From: CATOSD01 sp965203135
Lineage (GTDB): Bacteria > Chloroflexota > Dehalococcoidia > Lucifugimonadales > CATOSD01
Direction of reading: 5' to 3'
Length of the DNA: 64,000 nucleotides
Assembly: GCA_965203135.1 (NCBI GenBank)
Contig: CBDBBO010000002.1
Location: 1 to 64,000, forward strand
Shown here: positions 36,667 to 44,758 of the stretch, piece by piece
Layout: each line of letters begins with the position of its first letter
How positions within the stretch are numbered: the stretch's first letter is position 1
Translations under genes and position numbers: made by a program
The notes under the pieces: generated by a model
Told to the model about the DNA's origin: nothing
The model's database searches: none
Seen by the model: the letters and a program-made list of their open reading frames with translations, nothing else

Positions 36667-38121
36667 ATGGATACTGACTTCCACCCCTACCCCGCCTACA
36701 AACCCTCCAGCCTCTCCTGGCTCGGCGACATGCCGGCGCATTGGGAGGTGCGGCGGCTGAGGACGGTGGCCGAGATGCGTGTGAGCAATGTGGACAAGCA
36801 CACCAGAGAGGGTGAACTCCCTGTCCGTCTCTGCAACTACGTCGATGTCTATAAGAACGACCGTATCACTCAGGCCATGTCCTTCATGAACGCAACGGCT
36901 TCATGGGATGAAGTCGAGAGATTCAGACTGGAGCCGGGCGATGTCCTCATTACGAAGGACTCCGAGGCTTGGGACGACATTGGCGTTCCCTCCCTCGTAG
37001 CGGAGTCAGCTGGCGACCTTCTCTCTGGCTATCACTTAGCCTTGCTGCGCCCCTTCAATAAGGAGGTGCTGGGAGCGTATCTTGCTCTAGCTTTACAGAG
37101 TAGGGTGGTCGCTTATCAGTTTCATGTGCGGGCGAATGGCGTGACACGGTTCGGCCTTACACACACGGGCATTCGATCCGTTCAAGTACCTCTCCCACCC
37201 CTCGCCGAGCAGCGCACCATCGTGCGCTACCTCGACCACGCCGACCGCCGCATCCGCCGCTACGTCGACGCCAAGCGCAGGCTCGTCGACCTGCTGGAAG
37301 AGGAAAAGCAGGCCGTCATCAACCGGGCCGTCACCCGCGGCCTCGACCCCGACGTCCGCCTCAAGCCCTCCGGCGTCGAGTGGCTAGGCAACGTGCCGGC
37401 GCACTGGCAGGTCACTGCCCTACACTACAAGTATTCGCAGAGTCTCGGCAAGATGCTAGATTCTAAGACAATTGTAGGTGACTACTTGCTCCCCTATCTT
37501 CGGAACACAGACATTCAATGGGATCGAATCAACGTTGACAATCTCCCTTCAATGGACATTCCACCAAGTGAGTATGACAGATACACAGTCCGGCCAGGTG
37601 ACTTGCTCGTATGTGAAGGTGGAGAAGTTGGCCGAAGCGCTCTTTGGTCGGGGGAACTGACCATTTGCGGGTTTCAGAAGGCGCTCCACAGACTTAGGCC
37701 CAGGCGCGAGGACGTACCCCGGTTCATGTACTTTGTGCTCCGTGCCGCTTCGAATCGAAATGTCTTCAGCGATGGCCACGTGAGTACCATCGCACATTTG
37801 ACGGGCGAAAAATTGAGAGCACACCGCTTCCCATTCCCACCCGTACCCGAGCAGACCGCCATAGTAGAGCACCTCCACAAGGCCACCGCCGACATCGACG
37901 CCCGGATCGCCCGCGCCCAACGCCAGATCGAGCTTGTGGAGGAGTACCGCACCCGCCTCGTCGCCGACGTGGTGACGGGCAAGCTGGACGTGCGCGAGGC
38001 CGCGGCGCGCCTGCCGGGGGAAGACGACGAGGTAGAGCCTATAATAGAGGAGAACAGTCTACACGGTATGGACCAAGACCTTGAGAAAGAGCCATCAATC
38101 GAATGCGAGGTGAGAGCATGA
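36667..38121 (+). CDS. hsdS: Type I restriction enzyme specificity subunit HsdS
   Basis: 484 aa with two target-recognition domains in tandem. TRD1 is at about residues 10-190, starting with SLSWLGDMPAHWEVRRLRTVAEM, and TRD2 at about 240-420, starting with GVEWLGNVPAHWQVTALHYKYSQ. Each ends in the conserved helix region (PLPPLAEQRTIVRYLDHADRRI and PFPPVPEQTAIVEHLHKATADI). The helices set TRD spacing. Target sequence cannot be read from this. The stop overlaps the ATG of the DUF433 gene (ATGA). TRDs are less GC-rich than the conserved helices, as usual for exchanged recognition domains. Confidence 0.93.
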   Translation: MDTDFHPYPAYKPSSLSWLGDMPAHWEVRRLRTVAEMRVSNVDKHTREGELPVRLCNYVDVYKNDRITQAMSFMNATASWDEVERFRLEPGDVLITKDSEAWDDIGVPSLVAESAGDLLSGYHLALLRPFNKEVLGAYLALALQSRVVAYQFHVRANGVTRFGLTHTGIRSVQVPLPPLAEQRTIVRYLDHADRRIRRYVDAKRRLVDLLEEEKQAVINRAVTRGLDPDVRLKPSGVEWLGNVPAHWQVTALHYKYSQSLGKMLDSKTIVGDYLLPYLRNTDIQWDRINVDNLPSMDIPPSEYDRYTVRPGDLLVCEGGEVGRSALWSGELTICGFQKALHRLRPRREDVPRFMYFVLRAASNRNVFSDGHVSTIAHLTGEKLRAHRFPFPPVPEQTAIVEHLHKATADIDARIARAQRQIELVEEYRTRLVADVVTGKLDVREAAARLPGEDDEVEPIIEENSLHGMDQDLEKEPSIECEVRA

Positions 38122-38360
38122 CGGACTGGAGCAAGTGCCCAGCGGTCGAGAGCGTGCCCGGCAGGGTGAGCGGGGCCTGGGTGTTCAAGGACACCCGGCT
38201 GCCGCTATACGTGCTCTTCGAGAATCTCGCAGAGGGCGCCACCATCTACGATTTCATCGAGTGGTTCGGGGGGGTGGAAGAATCGGAGGTAAAGGCGGTT
38301 CTGGAGCACGTCGCGAAAGACCTCCGAAGTAAAGTTGCGTATGCGGATCCTGTTCGATAA
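38118..38360 (+). CDS. DUF433-domain protein (probable antitoxin)
   Basis: 80 aa. The fold SVPGRVSGAWVFKDTRLPLYVLFENLAEGATIYDFIEWFGGVEESEVKAVLEHVA is the DUF433 winged-helix pattern, usually paired with a DUF5615/Mut7-C PIN-like protein. ATG at 38118 overlaps the hsdS stop. It overlaps the next gene by 20 bases. Predicted antitoxin and DNA-binding autoregulator of the pair. Confidence 0.85.
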   Translation: MTDWSKCPAVESVPGRVSGAWVFKDTRLPLYVLFENLAEGATIYDFIEWFGGVEESEVKAVLEHVAKDLRSKVAYADPVR

Positions 38361-38676
38361 CGGGACACCCCGCCAGTTGCGCCGCCGGCTCTTTGGACAT
38401 GAGGTCGACGAGGCTCGGCAACACGGCTGGGACAGGCTGTCCAACGGGGACTTGCTGCTCATGGCTGAAGAGGCTGGGTACGATGTCCTGATTACTACCG
38501 ATCAGAACCTGCGGCGCCAGCAAAACATGGCAAACAGGCGCGTGGCCATCGTCGTGCTGATGAACACCGGATGGCCGCGCATCGCACGGCGCACCGAGGC
38601 TGTCCGCGAGGCGTTGGTAGGAATACGACCCGGTGAGGTGCGAGAAGTCAGTATCCTGGCGAGAGACGAGGCGTAG
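38341..38676 (+). CDS. DUF5615 PIN-like protein (probable toxin)
   Basis: 111 aa. ILFDNGTPRQLRRRLFGHEVDEARQHGWDRLSNGDLLLMAEEAGYDVLITTDQNLRRQQ is the DUF5615 (Mut7-C-like) pattern with Asp residues for a PIN-type active site. ATG at 38341 lies inside the end of the DUF433 gene, so the two are coupled. The pair is nested between hsdS and hsdR and could stabilise the restriction locus. Confidence 0.85.
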   Translation: MRILFDNGTPRQLRRRLFGHEVDEARQHGWDRLSNGDLLLMAEEAGYDVLITTDQNLRRQQNMANRRVAIVVLMNTGWPRIARRTEAVREALVGIRPGEVREVSILARDEA

Positions 38677-38677
38677 C

Positions 38678-41600
38678 ATGACCACCGACACCACCGAAAA
38701 GGCCCTCGAAACCCTCATCTGCGACGCCCTCACAGGCGCCGCCCGCGAGCAGCCGATGGACGATGGGGCACACGAGCGCCCGCCCACCTACGGCGCCGGA
38801 TGGATTCTCGGCGATGCTCACGACTACGACCGCGAGCACTGCGTGGACCTCGCCCAGTTCTCCGCCTTCCTCCGCGACACCCAGCCCGTCGTCGCCGAGT
38901 CGCTCGACCTCGGGCAGAGCAGCCCCACGCGCCGCAAGTTCCTCGCCCGTCTCCAGGCACAGGTCACCCGGCGCGGCACGATCGACGTGCTCCGCAACGG
39001 CCTCAAGCACGGGCAGCACCAGGTCGATCTCATGTACGGCACGCCGTCGCCGGGCAACGACAGGGCGGAGATTCTGTACAATCAGAACCGCTTCAGCGTG
39101 ACGCGCCAGCTCCGCTACAGCCTGGACCAGGCCCAGCTCGCCCTCGACCTGTGCCTGTTCGTCAACGGCCTGCCCGTCGCAACCTTCGAGCTGAAGAACA
39201 GCCTGACCAAGCAGACCGTCGGCGACGCCGTGGACCAGTATAAGCGAGACCGCAGCCCGCGCGAGATGCTCTTCGCGCTCGGCCGCTGCCTGGCCCATTT
39301 CGCCGTCGACGACCACGAGGTGCGGTTCTGCACTCGCCTCGAGGGCAAGGAGTCCTGGTTCCTTCCCTTCAACAAGGGGTGGGACGACGGCGCGGGCAAC
39401 CCGCCGAACCCCAACGGCCTCAAGACCGACTACCTGTGGACACAGGTGCTCACCCGGCAGGGGCTGACCGACATCATCGAGAACTACGCCCAGGTACTGG
39501 AGACGAAGGACGAGAAGACGGGACACAAGCGCCGCACGCAGATATGGCCCCGTTACCACCAGCTCGACGTCGTGCGCCAACTGCTCGCCGACGCGGAAGC
39601 CAACGGCGTGGGCCGGCGCTACCTGATCCAGCACTCCGCGGGCAGCGGCAAGTCCAACTCCATCGCGTGGCTCGCTCACCAGCTAATCGGACTGGAGAGG
39701 GACGGCGAGACGCTGTTCGACAAGGTGATCGTCGTCACGGACCGCAGGGTGCTGGACAGACAGATACGCGACACCATCAAGCAGTTCGCCCAGGTCCGCT
39801 CCGTCGTGGGCGGCGCCGATAGCTCCGGCCACCTCCGCAACCTGCTGCAAGGCTCCAAGCCCATAATCATCACCACCGTCCAGAAGTTCCCGTTCATCCT
39901 GGACGTGATCGGCGACAGGCACCGCGGCAGCAGGTTCGCCATCATCATTGATGAGGCCCACTCCAGCCAGGGAGGGCGCACCTCCGCGTCGATGTCCATG
40001 GCGCTTGGTGAGGCCGGCGCCGAGGAGGAGGACGAGACCACCGAGGACAAGATCAACCGGCTGATGGAATCCCGGAAGATGCTGACCAATGCCAGCTACT
40101 TCGCCTTCACCGCCACTCCCAAGAACAAGACCCTGGAGATTTTCGGCACGCCGGTCCCGGAGGGCGACAAGACCAGGCACGTGCCCTTCCACTCCTACAC
40201 CATGAAGCAGGCCATCCAGGAGGGGTTCATCATCGACGTGCTGCAGAACTTCACGCCGGTGGACAGCTACTACCGGCTGGTCAAGACGGCGGAGGGCGAC
40301 CCGGAGTTCGACAGCAAGCGCGCCCGGAAGAAGCTGCGCCGCTACGTGGAGGACCACGACCACTCCATCCGGCTGAAGGCGGAGTTGATGGTGGACCACT
40401 TCCACGAGCAGGTGGCCGACCTGCGAATGATCGAAGGCCAGGCGCGGGCCATGGTAGTCACGAGCGGCATACAACGCGCCATCAGCTACTTCTACGCCAT
40501 CCGGGCATACCTGAGTGAACGCAAGAGCCCCTACAAGGCAATCGTCGCCTTCTCCGGCGAGCACGAGCGCGACGGCGTAAACGTCACGGAGGCGTCCCTC
40601 AACGGCTTCTCGGCCAGCCTGATCGAGAACAGGATTCAGGAAGACCCCTACCGCTTCCTGGTCTGCGCCGACAAGTTCCAGACCGGCTACGACGAGCCGC
40701 TGCTGCACACCATGTACGTGGACAAGCCGCTGTCGGGCGTCAAGGCGGTGCAGACGCTGTCGCGCCTCAACCGGTCGCACCCCAAAAAGCACAACGCCTT
40801 CGTGCTCGACTTCGCGAACGACGCCGACACCATCAGGGACGCCTTCGCGGACTACTACCGCACCACCATCCTGGCAGAGGAGACCGACCCGGACAAGCTC
40901 CACGACCTCAAGGCGGACCTCGACGGGCGCCAGGTCTACAGTCCCGACCAGGTGGACGACTTCGTCGAGCTGTACCTGTCTAACGCCCCCCGTGAACGAC
41001 TCGACCCCATCCTGGACGCCTGCGTTTCCGAATATCGCGAGCAGTTGGACGAGGACAGCCAAGTCGATTTCAAGGGCAAGGCCAAGGCGTTTCTGCGCAC
41101 CTACGGCTTCCTCGCGTCCATCCTGCCCTACACAAACGCCGAGTGGGAGAAGCTCTCCATCTTCCTGACCTTTCTCGTGCCCAAGCTGCCCGCCCCGATC
41201 GAGGACGACTTGTCGAAGGGGATTCTGGAAGCCATCGACATGGACAGCTACCGGCTGGAGAAACAGGCGGTGCTGGACATCCAGCTTCCCGACGAGGACG
41301 CCGAGATCGAGCCGGTCCCAACCGAGGGCAGGGGACAGAATCCTGGACCCGAGATGGACAGGCTCTCCAACATCGTCAGGGAGTTCAATGACCGGTTCGG
41401 CAACATCGATTGGAAGAACAAAGACAAGATCGAAAAGGTGATCGTCGAGGAGTTACCCGCGAAAGTGGCCGAGAACAGCGCCTACCGGAACGCGATGACC
41501 AACTCCGACCGGCAGAACGCGCGAATCGAGCACGACATAGCCCTGCAAGCTGCGATCACGGACTACGTGGCCGACCACGTCGAGCTATTCAAGCTGTACA

Positions 41601-41698
41601 GCGACAACGAGTCATTCCGCCGGGATCTCTCTGATATGATCTTCGCCGCCACCTACACCGGGGCTGCGACCCTGGCAGGCGCCCCGGCGCGAGAATAG
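38678..41698 (+). CDS. hsdR: Type I restriction enzyme motor/nuclease subunit HsdR
   Basis: 1006 aa. The N-terminal nuclease has Asp ... FELKN with Glu171-x-Lys173 (PD-(D/E)XK site). The superfamily 2 translocase has Walker A AGSGKS at residues 321-326, DEAH at 425-428, FTATPKN, and KFQTGYDEPLLHTMYVDK for motif V/VI. The C-terminal helical region binds the methylase. All motifs are intact, so cleavage activity is expected when HsdM and HsdS are supplied. It begins one base after the DUF5615 gene stop (TAG-C-ATG). Confidence 0.95.
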   Translation: MTTDTTEKALETLICDALTGAAREQPMDDGAHERPPTYGAGWILGDAHDYDREHCVDLAQFSAFLRDTQPVVAESLDLGQSSPTRRKFLARLQAQVTRRGTIDVLRNGLKHGQHQVDLMYGTPSPGNDRAEILYNQNRFSVTRQLRYSLDQAQLALDLCLFVNGLPVATFELKNSLTKQTVGDAVDQYKRDRSPREMLFALGRCLAHFAVDDHEVRFCTRLEGKESWFLPFNKGWDDGAGNPPNPNGLKTDYLWTQVLTRQGLTDIIENYAQVLETKDEKTGHKRRTQIWPRYHQLDVVRQLLADAEANGVGRRYLIQHSAGSGKSNSIAWLAHQLIGLERDGETLFDKVIVVTDRRVLDRQIRDTIKQFAQVRSVVGGADSSGHLRNLLQGSKPIIITTVQKFPFILDVIGDRHRGSRFAIIIDEAHSSQGGRTSASMSMALGEAGAEEEDETTEDKINRLMESRKMLTNASYFAFTATPKNKTLEIFGTPVPEGDKTRHVPFHSYTMKQAIQEGFIIDVLQNFTPVDSYYRLVKTAEGDPEFDSKRARKKLRRYVEDHDHSIRLKAELMVDHFHEQVADLRMIEGQARAMVVTSGIQRAISYFYAIRAYLSERKSPYKAIVAFSGEHERDGVNVTEASLNGFSASLIENRIQEDPYRFLVCADKFQTGYDEPLLHTMYVDKPLSGVKAVQTLSRLNRSHPKKHNAFVLDFANDADTIRDAFADYYRTTILAEETDPDKLHDLKADLDGRQVYSPDQVDDFVELYLSNAPRERLDPILDACVSEYREQLDEDSQVDFKGKAKAFLRTYGFLASILPYTNAEWEKLSIFLTFLVPKLPAPIEDDLSKGILEAIDMDSYRLEKQAVLDIQLPDEDAEIEPVPTEGRGQNPGPEMDRLSNIVREFNDRFGNIDWKNKDKIEKVIVEELPAKVAENSAYRNAMTNSDRQNARIEHDIALQAAITDYVADHVELFKLYSDNESFRRDLSDMIFAATYTGAATLAGAPARE

Positions 41699-41740
41699 CC
41701 CCCACGCCTGTCGCCGATCACCGCTCAGGCGCGCCCCCGC

Positions 41741-42766
41741 CTACACCTCGATCCGCCGTGTCACCGACTGCGAGTTCGATCCGCCGCCCCACAGCGGGAT
41801 GATCGACGAGAACGCCCCCGCCGGACCACCGGCCACCACCAGCGTAAAGCTCTCCGGGCTCCTGCCCACGCCCACCTGGTCGTCGCTCCCCGCGCCGCCC
41901 TCCATACCTCCGGCCGCGACCCAATCCGACGCCGTGCGCTGCGAGCGCTCGAACAGGAACTCCTTCACTTGCTGCTTGCTCCAACCGTGCTGCCGCAGAT
42001 AGCCAATGTGCTCGGGGCACAGCACCACCACCAGCTCCCCCTGGCCCGGACCCGCCGCGAACAGTGCGTCGCCGAAGCTGTTCAGTATGGTGGCCGGGTC
42101 GTGGCCCAGCGAGTTGCTCACCTGGGTAGGGGACAGTCCGGCGAACACGCTCACCGCGCTGTCGCCCTCCGACAGCCCTCTCTCAACGTGCAGCGGCGCC
42201 CACGGGCTCACGTCCTCCGCCTCGGCTACGCACCATGTGTACTTGCCGGCGTGACCCAGCGTCGCCTTGTCCAGCACGCCCGACACCGATCCGGTGACGT
42301 TGATGATCACCAGCCGTATGGCGCGCCCTATCGCGGCGTTGGCGCGGTGGCCGGGGCCGAACACGCTCACCCCGGAGTTCATACCGATGTCCCTCGCGAT
42401 AGGGCCGTTCACCACGACCAGCGCCGCGGCGCCCATGGTGCTCACCGTCATGGCGTGCAGGTTGAACTGCGGCTCGCTCATCGCCTCGATGGCCGCCAGC
42501 ACCACCGGAAAGTGCTCCGGAAGGCAGCCCGCCATAACGGCGTTTATCGCCACCTTCTCCAGCGTGATCACTCGACCCTTGGTCGGCTCCGCGCCCACGA
42601 TCTCGGAGGGCGAACGGCCCACGTAGTCCACGAACTGGCGCACCCTTCCTAGAGTGGGCGGCACGATCGGCAGACCGTCGGTCCAGCCCCGCTCGTAGTA
42701 CGCCTCGATGACGTCGATAGCCTCGTCGAACTCCAACCGGTCGGACGTCAGCGACTCTGTGCTCAT
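41741..42766 (-). CDS. Unknown protein with conserved GWTDGLPIVPPT N-terminus
   Basis: 341 aa, no signal peptide. The N-terminal part (AIDVIEAYYERGWTDGLPIVPPTLGRVRQFVDYVGR) is a conserved bacterial motif with acidic and Trp residues. VEKVAINAVMAGCLPEHFPVVLAAIEAM and the later GHDPATILNSFGDALFAAGPGQGELVVVLCPEH look enzymatic. I know it only as a conserved protein of unknown function, and my recollection is that it often co-occurs with UGSC selenoproteins; one lies 2 kb away here. If so, it is a possible partner. Only one short REP-B hairpin separates it from the protease-like gene on the same strand. Confidence 0.65.
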   Translation of the reverse strand: MSTESLTSDRLEFDEAIDVIEAYYERGWTDGLPIVPPTLGRVRQFVDYVGRSPSEIVGAEPTKGRVITLEKVAINAVMAGCLPEHFPVVLAAIEAMSEPQFNLHAMTVSTMGAAALVVVNGPIARDIGMNSGVSVFGPGHRANAAIGRAIRLVIINVTGSVSGVLDKATLGHAGKYTWCVAEAEDVSPWAPLHVERGLSEGDSAVSVFAGLSPTQVSNSLGHDPATILNSFGDALFAAGPGQGELVVVLCPEHIGYLRQHGWSKQQVKEFLFERSQRTASDWVAAGGMEGGAGSDDQVGVGRSPESFTLVVAGGPAGAFSSIIPLWGGGSNSQSVTRRIEV

Positions 42767-42805
42767 CTAGTTGCTCCTACTCCATCATTACCACAAATAT
42801 TCGTC

Positions 42806-42825
42806 ATTCCCGCGAAAGCGGGAAT
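42806..42825. repeat. REP-B copy 1 (ATTCCCGC-GAAA-GCGGGAAT)
   Basis: Perfect 8-bp stem with GAAA tetraloop, inside CGTCATTCCCGCGAAAGCGG... which recurs at 53525. This is the very common dispersed palindrome of many GC-rich bacteria. It lies between the retropepsin-like gene and the GWTDGLP gene. Confidence 0.85.
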
Positions 42826-42850
42826 CCACCCCAGCGCCCCATCCCGTCGC

Positions 42851-43207
42851 TCACATAAGCAGGGCATCGGTCGGAACCAGTCTGCCCTCGGTTGGGTCTG
42901 CCATAAGACTAAAGGCCTCTAGGGCCGTAGCGCCCAGCAGGGGGCGGGTGTCCTCTGGGGCGAAAATGACGTATACCGTCCATTCCTCCCCGACCAGGCG
43001 CATGGCCGTTTCCCCCATTGGCAGCCTCGCGACACGTCCGTCCGCCAGGCTGAACCGACGGGTCGACCGAGGCTTCACGCCCAACCGTCGTAGCAGGCTC
43101 GCGGGCATGGCGGAGTAGGTGGCGCCGGTGTCCACCAACGCGTTCACCACCACGAACTCCCTACCGTCCGGGTCGCCTATCTCCACGTCGACGCTGAACG
43201 TTCCCAC
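42851..43207 (-). CDS. Retropepsin-like aspartic protease
   Basis: 118 aa, a single-domain homodimer-type aspartyl protease fold. ALVDTGATYSAMPASLL supplies the catalytic Asp-Thr-Gly motif; the strand/loop LPMGETAMRLVGEEWTVYVIFAPEDTRPLLGATALEAF completes it. GTG start, three bases after the aldolase stop, so in one operon with the selenocysteine DsbA-like gene. Confidence 0.85.
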   Translation of the reverse strand: MGTFSVDVEIGDPDGREFVVVNALVDTGATYSAMPASLLRRLGVKPRSTRRFSLADGRVARLPMGETAMRLVGEEWTVYVIFAPEDTRPLLGATALEAFSLMADPTEGRLVPTDALLM

Positions 43208-43210
43208 GTC

Positions 43211-43984
43211 CTACTCCCCCAGCTCGCCCCGCAGCGCGTCCATGAAACCCTCCGCGCCCAGGCGCAACAGCCCGTGCGCCGAGATCGTAACGAAGTTCGC
43301 GCCCAGCCGGATGAACTCCGCCACACCCGCCACGTCGCCCGGGTTGTTGCCGCCCGCGCCCGCGAACTTGCCGCCCGCCCGGATTCGCGGGATCGTCTCG
43401 CCCATCAGCCGCCGCACCTCGCGCGGCCCGGGGTTGCCCATGCTCTGGCCCAGGTCGCCGGCCGCCACGTGCAGCACGTCCACGCCCGGCACCGTCAGGA
43501 TGTCGTCCAGGTTCTCCACCGCCTCCGTCTCCTCGATCATGCACACCACCAGCGTCTGCTCGTTCACGTGGCGCGTCGACTCGTCGCGCCCCACGCCGAT
43601 GCCGTAGTCGTGCGCGCGTCCGCCGCCCACGCCGCGATGGCCCTGCGGATAGTACCGCGCGGCCCTGGCGATGCCCTCCGCCTGCTCGCGCGTGTTCACG
43701 TGCGGCACGATGATGCCCTGCAGTCCCCGGTCGAGGAAACGCAGTATGGTCGCGTCGTCGTGGTCCGGTATCCGCGCGATGGGCGTTATGCCGAACGCCT
43801 CCGCGGCCCGCGTCATGTGCTCCGCCTCGGACAGCGACATCGGGCCGTGCTCGCAATCTATCATCACGAAATCGAACCCCATCGCGCCGAACAGCTCGAC
43901 GAGGTCGGGCGCGAACCCGCCCACTATCGCGCCGATGGCGTGTCCTCCCTGCTGGAGCTTGGCTTTTGTCGTGTTCGTCCTCAT
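43211..43984 (-). CDS. HpcH/HpaI-family aldolase
   Basis: 257-aa class II metal-dependent aldolase of the 2-keto-3-deoxy acid family. Motifs: MGFDFVMIDCEHGPMS, the catalytic His region, IIVPHVNTREQAE, MIEETEAVENLDDIL and VLHVAAGDLGQSMG with metal-binding Glu and Asp. Probably cleaves 2-oxo-4-hydroxy acids to pyruvate plus aldehyde. Its ATG overlaps the TGA of the selenocysteine DsbA-like gene (ATGA). Confidence 0.9.
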   Translation of the reverse strand: MRTNTTKAKLQQGGHAIGAIVGGFAPDLVELFGAMGFDFVMIDCEHGPMSLSEAEHMTRAAEAFGITPIARIPDHDDATILRFLDRGLQGIIVPHVNTREQAEGIARAARYYPQGHRGVGGGRAHDYGIGVGRDESTRHVNEQTLVVCMIEETEAVENLDDILTVPGVDVLHVAAGDLGQSMGNPGPREVRRLMGETIPRIRAGGKFAGAGGNNPGDVAGVAEFIRLGANFVTISAHGLLRLGAEGFMDALRGELGE

Positions 43985-44625
43985 GGCCGCGCCTCGCCCT
44001 GCTGCCCCGCCTCCCGCAGCTTGCCCATCACCGCCCGGAACACGCTGTACGGACGCGCGCCCGTGAACAGGATGTTGCCCATGAGAAAGCCCGGGATGCC
44101 GTTGATGCCTAGGTTCAGCCCCTCCTGGAACTGGTTCGCTATCTCCGTCTCGTAGTACCGCGACTCCAGCCGGTCGCGCAGCTCCGGCCAGTCCAGCCCG
44201 CAGTCGCCCGCCACCCGCTCCAGCACCGCGAAGTCGCCCAGGTCATGGCCCTCCTCCCAGTAGGCCCGGTACAGGGCGCGATGCACCGAGTCGAACTGCC
44301 CGTACTCCTTGGCGTACTCGCTCGCCTCCAGCGCGTACTGCGTGTAAGGCGTCAGCGGGAAGCGCCGCATCACCAGCCCCGCCTCCTCGGCGTATGACCT
44401 CAGCGGCTCGTTCAGCGAACCACCCTGCTCTTCGGGCGTGAGCGACCTCTTGCGCCCCTCCTTGGGGATGTCCGGCCGCAGCAGAAACGCCTTGCCCTCG
44501 ACGGTTACGTCGAACTCCTCGGCCAACCTGTCGACCCTCTCCAGGCCGACGTAGCACCACGGTCAAATGTAGTCGTACCAGAAAGTGACCTTCACGGGGC
44601 CGTATTCGAGCGCGTCGGACATCAT
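43981..44625 (-). CDS. FrnE/DsbA-family oxidoreductase, selenoprotein with UPWC motif
   Basis: Reading from the ATG at 44625 (AAGGAGG just upstream) gives KVTFWYDYI, then TGA at 44565-44563, then PWCYVGLERVDRLAEEF and a full DsbA/FrnE domain in the same frame to 43981. Family members read CPWC there, so the TGA sits exactly on the first redox cysteine and is called as selenocysteine 21 (U21-P-W-C24). Total 214 aa, a normal length. A 7-bp hairpin with its loop starting 20 nt after the TGA follows (44530-44550). No signal peptide: a cytosolic thiol/selenol oxidoreductase. Ends ATGA-overlapping the aldolase gene. Gene callers would truncate it and report only 43981-44526. A pseudogene with a chance stop is the alternative, made unlikely by the divergent UGSC gene that has the same arrangement. 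Confidence 0.88.
44530..44550 (-). promoter_or_regulatory. Bacterial SECIS element of the UPWC oxidoreductase
   Basis: On the minus strand: 5' arm GTCGGCC, loop TGGAGAG, 3' arm GGTCGAC, a 7-bp stem with one G-U pair. The loop starts 20 nt after the TGA and has G at its second position, within the spacing and loop rules known for bacterial SECIS hairpins. It lies inside the coding region, as expected in bacteria. Confidence 0.75.
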
Positions 44626-44758
44626 CGTGCCTCCTTGCCAGCTAGCCGACATGGTAGCACGCCGCCCGTTGCCGCAAAAGTGCTTGCCATCCGCCCCCGT
44701 TCGCGCAATAATGGGCAACCAACCGGCATACGCACGAAGCCAGCAAGGAGGGCCCATC
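44626..44758. promoter_or_regulatory. Divergent promoter region of the two selenoprotein genes
   Basis: 133 bases between the start codons of the two selenoprotein genes. Both genes have near-identical ribosome sites here (GCAAGGAGG). GC-rich otherwise; no clear operator was found, but both genes must be driven from here, so co-regulation is likely. Confidence 0.5.
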
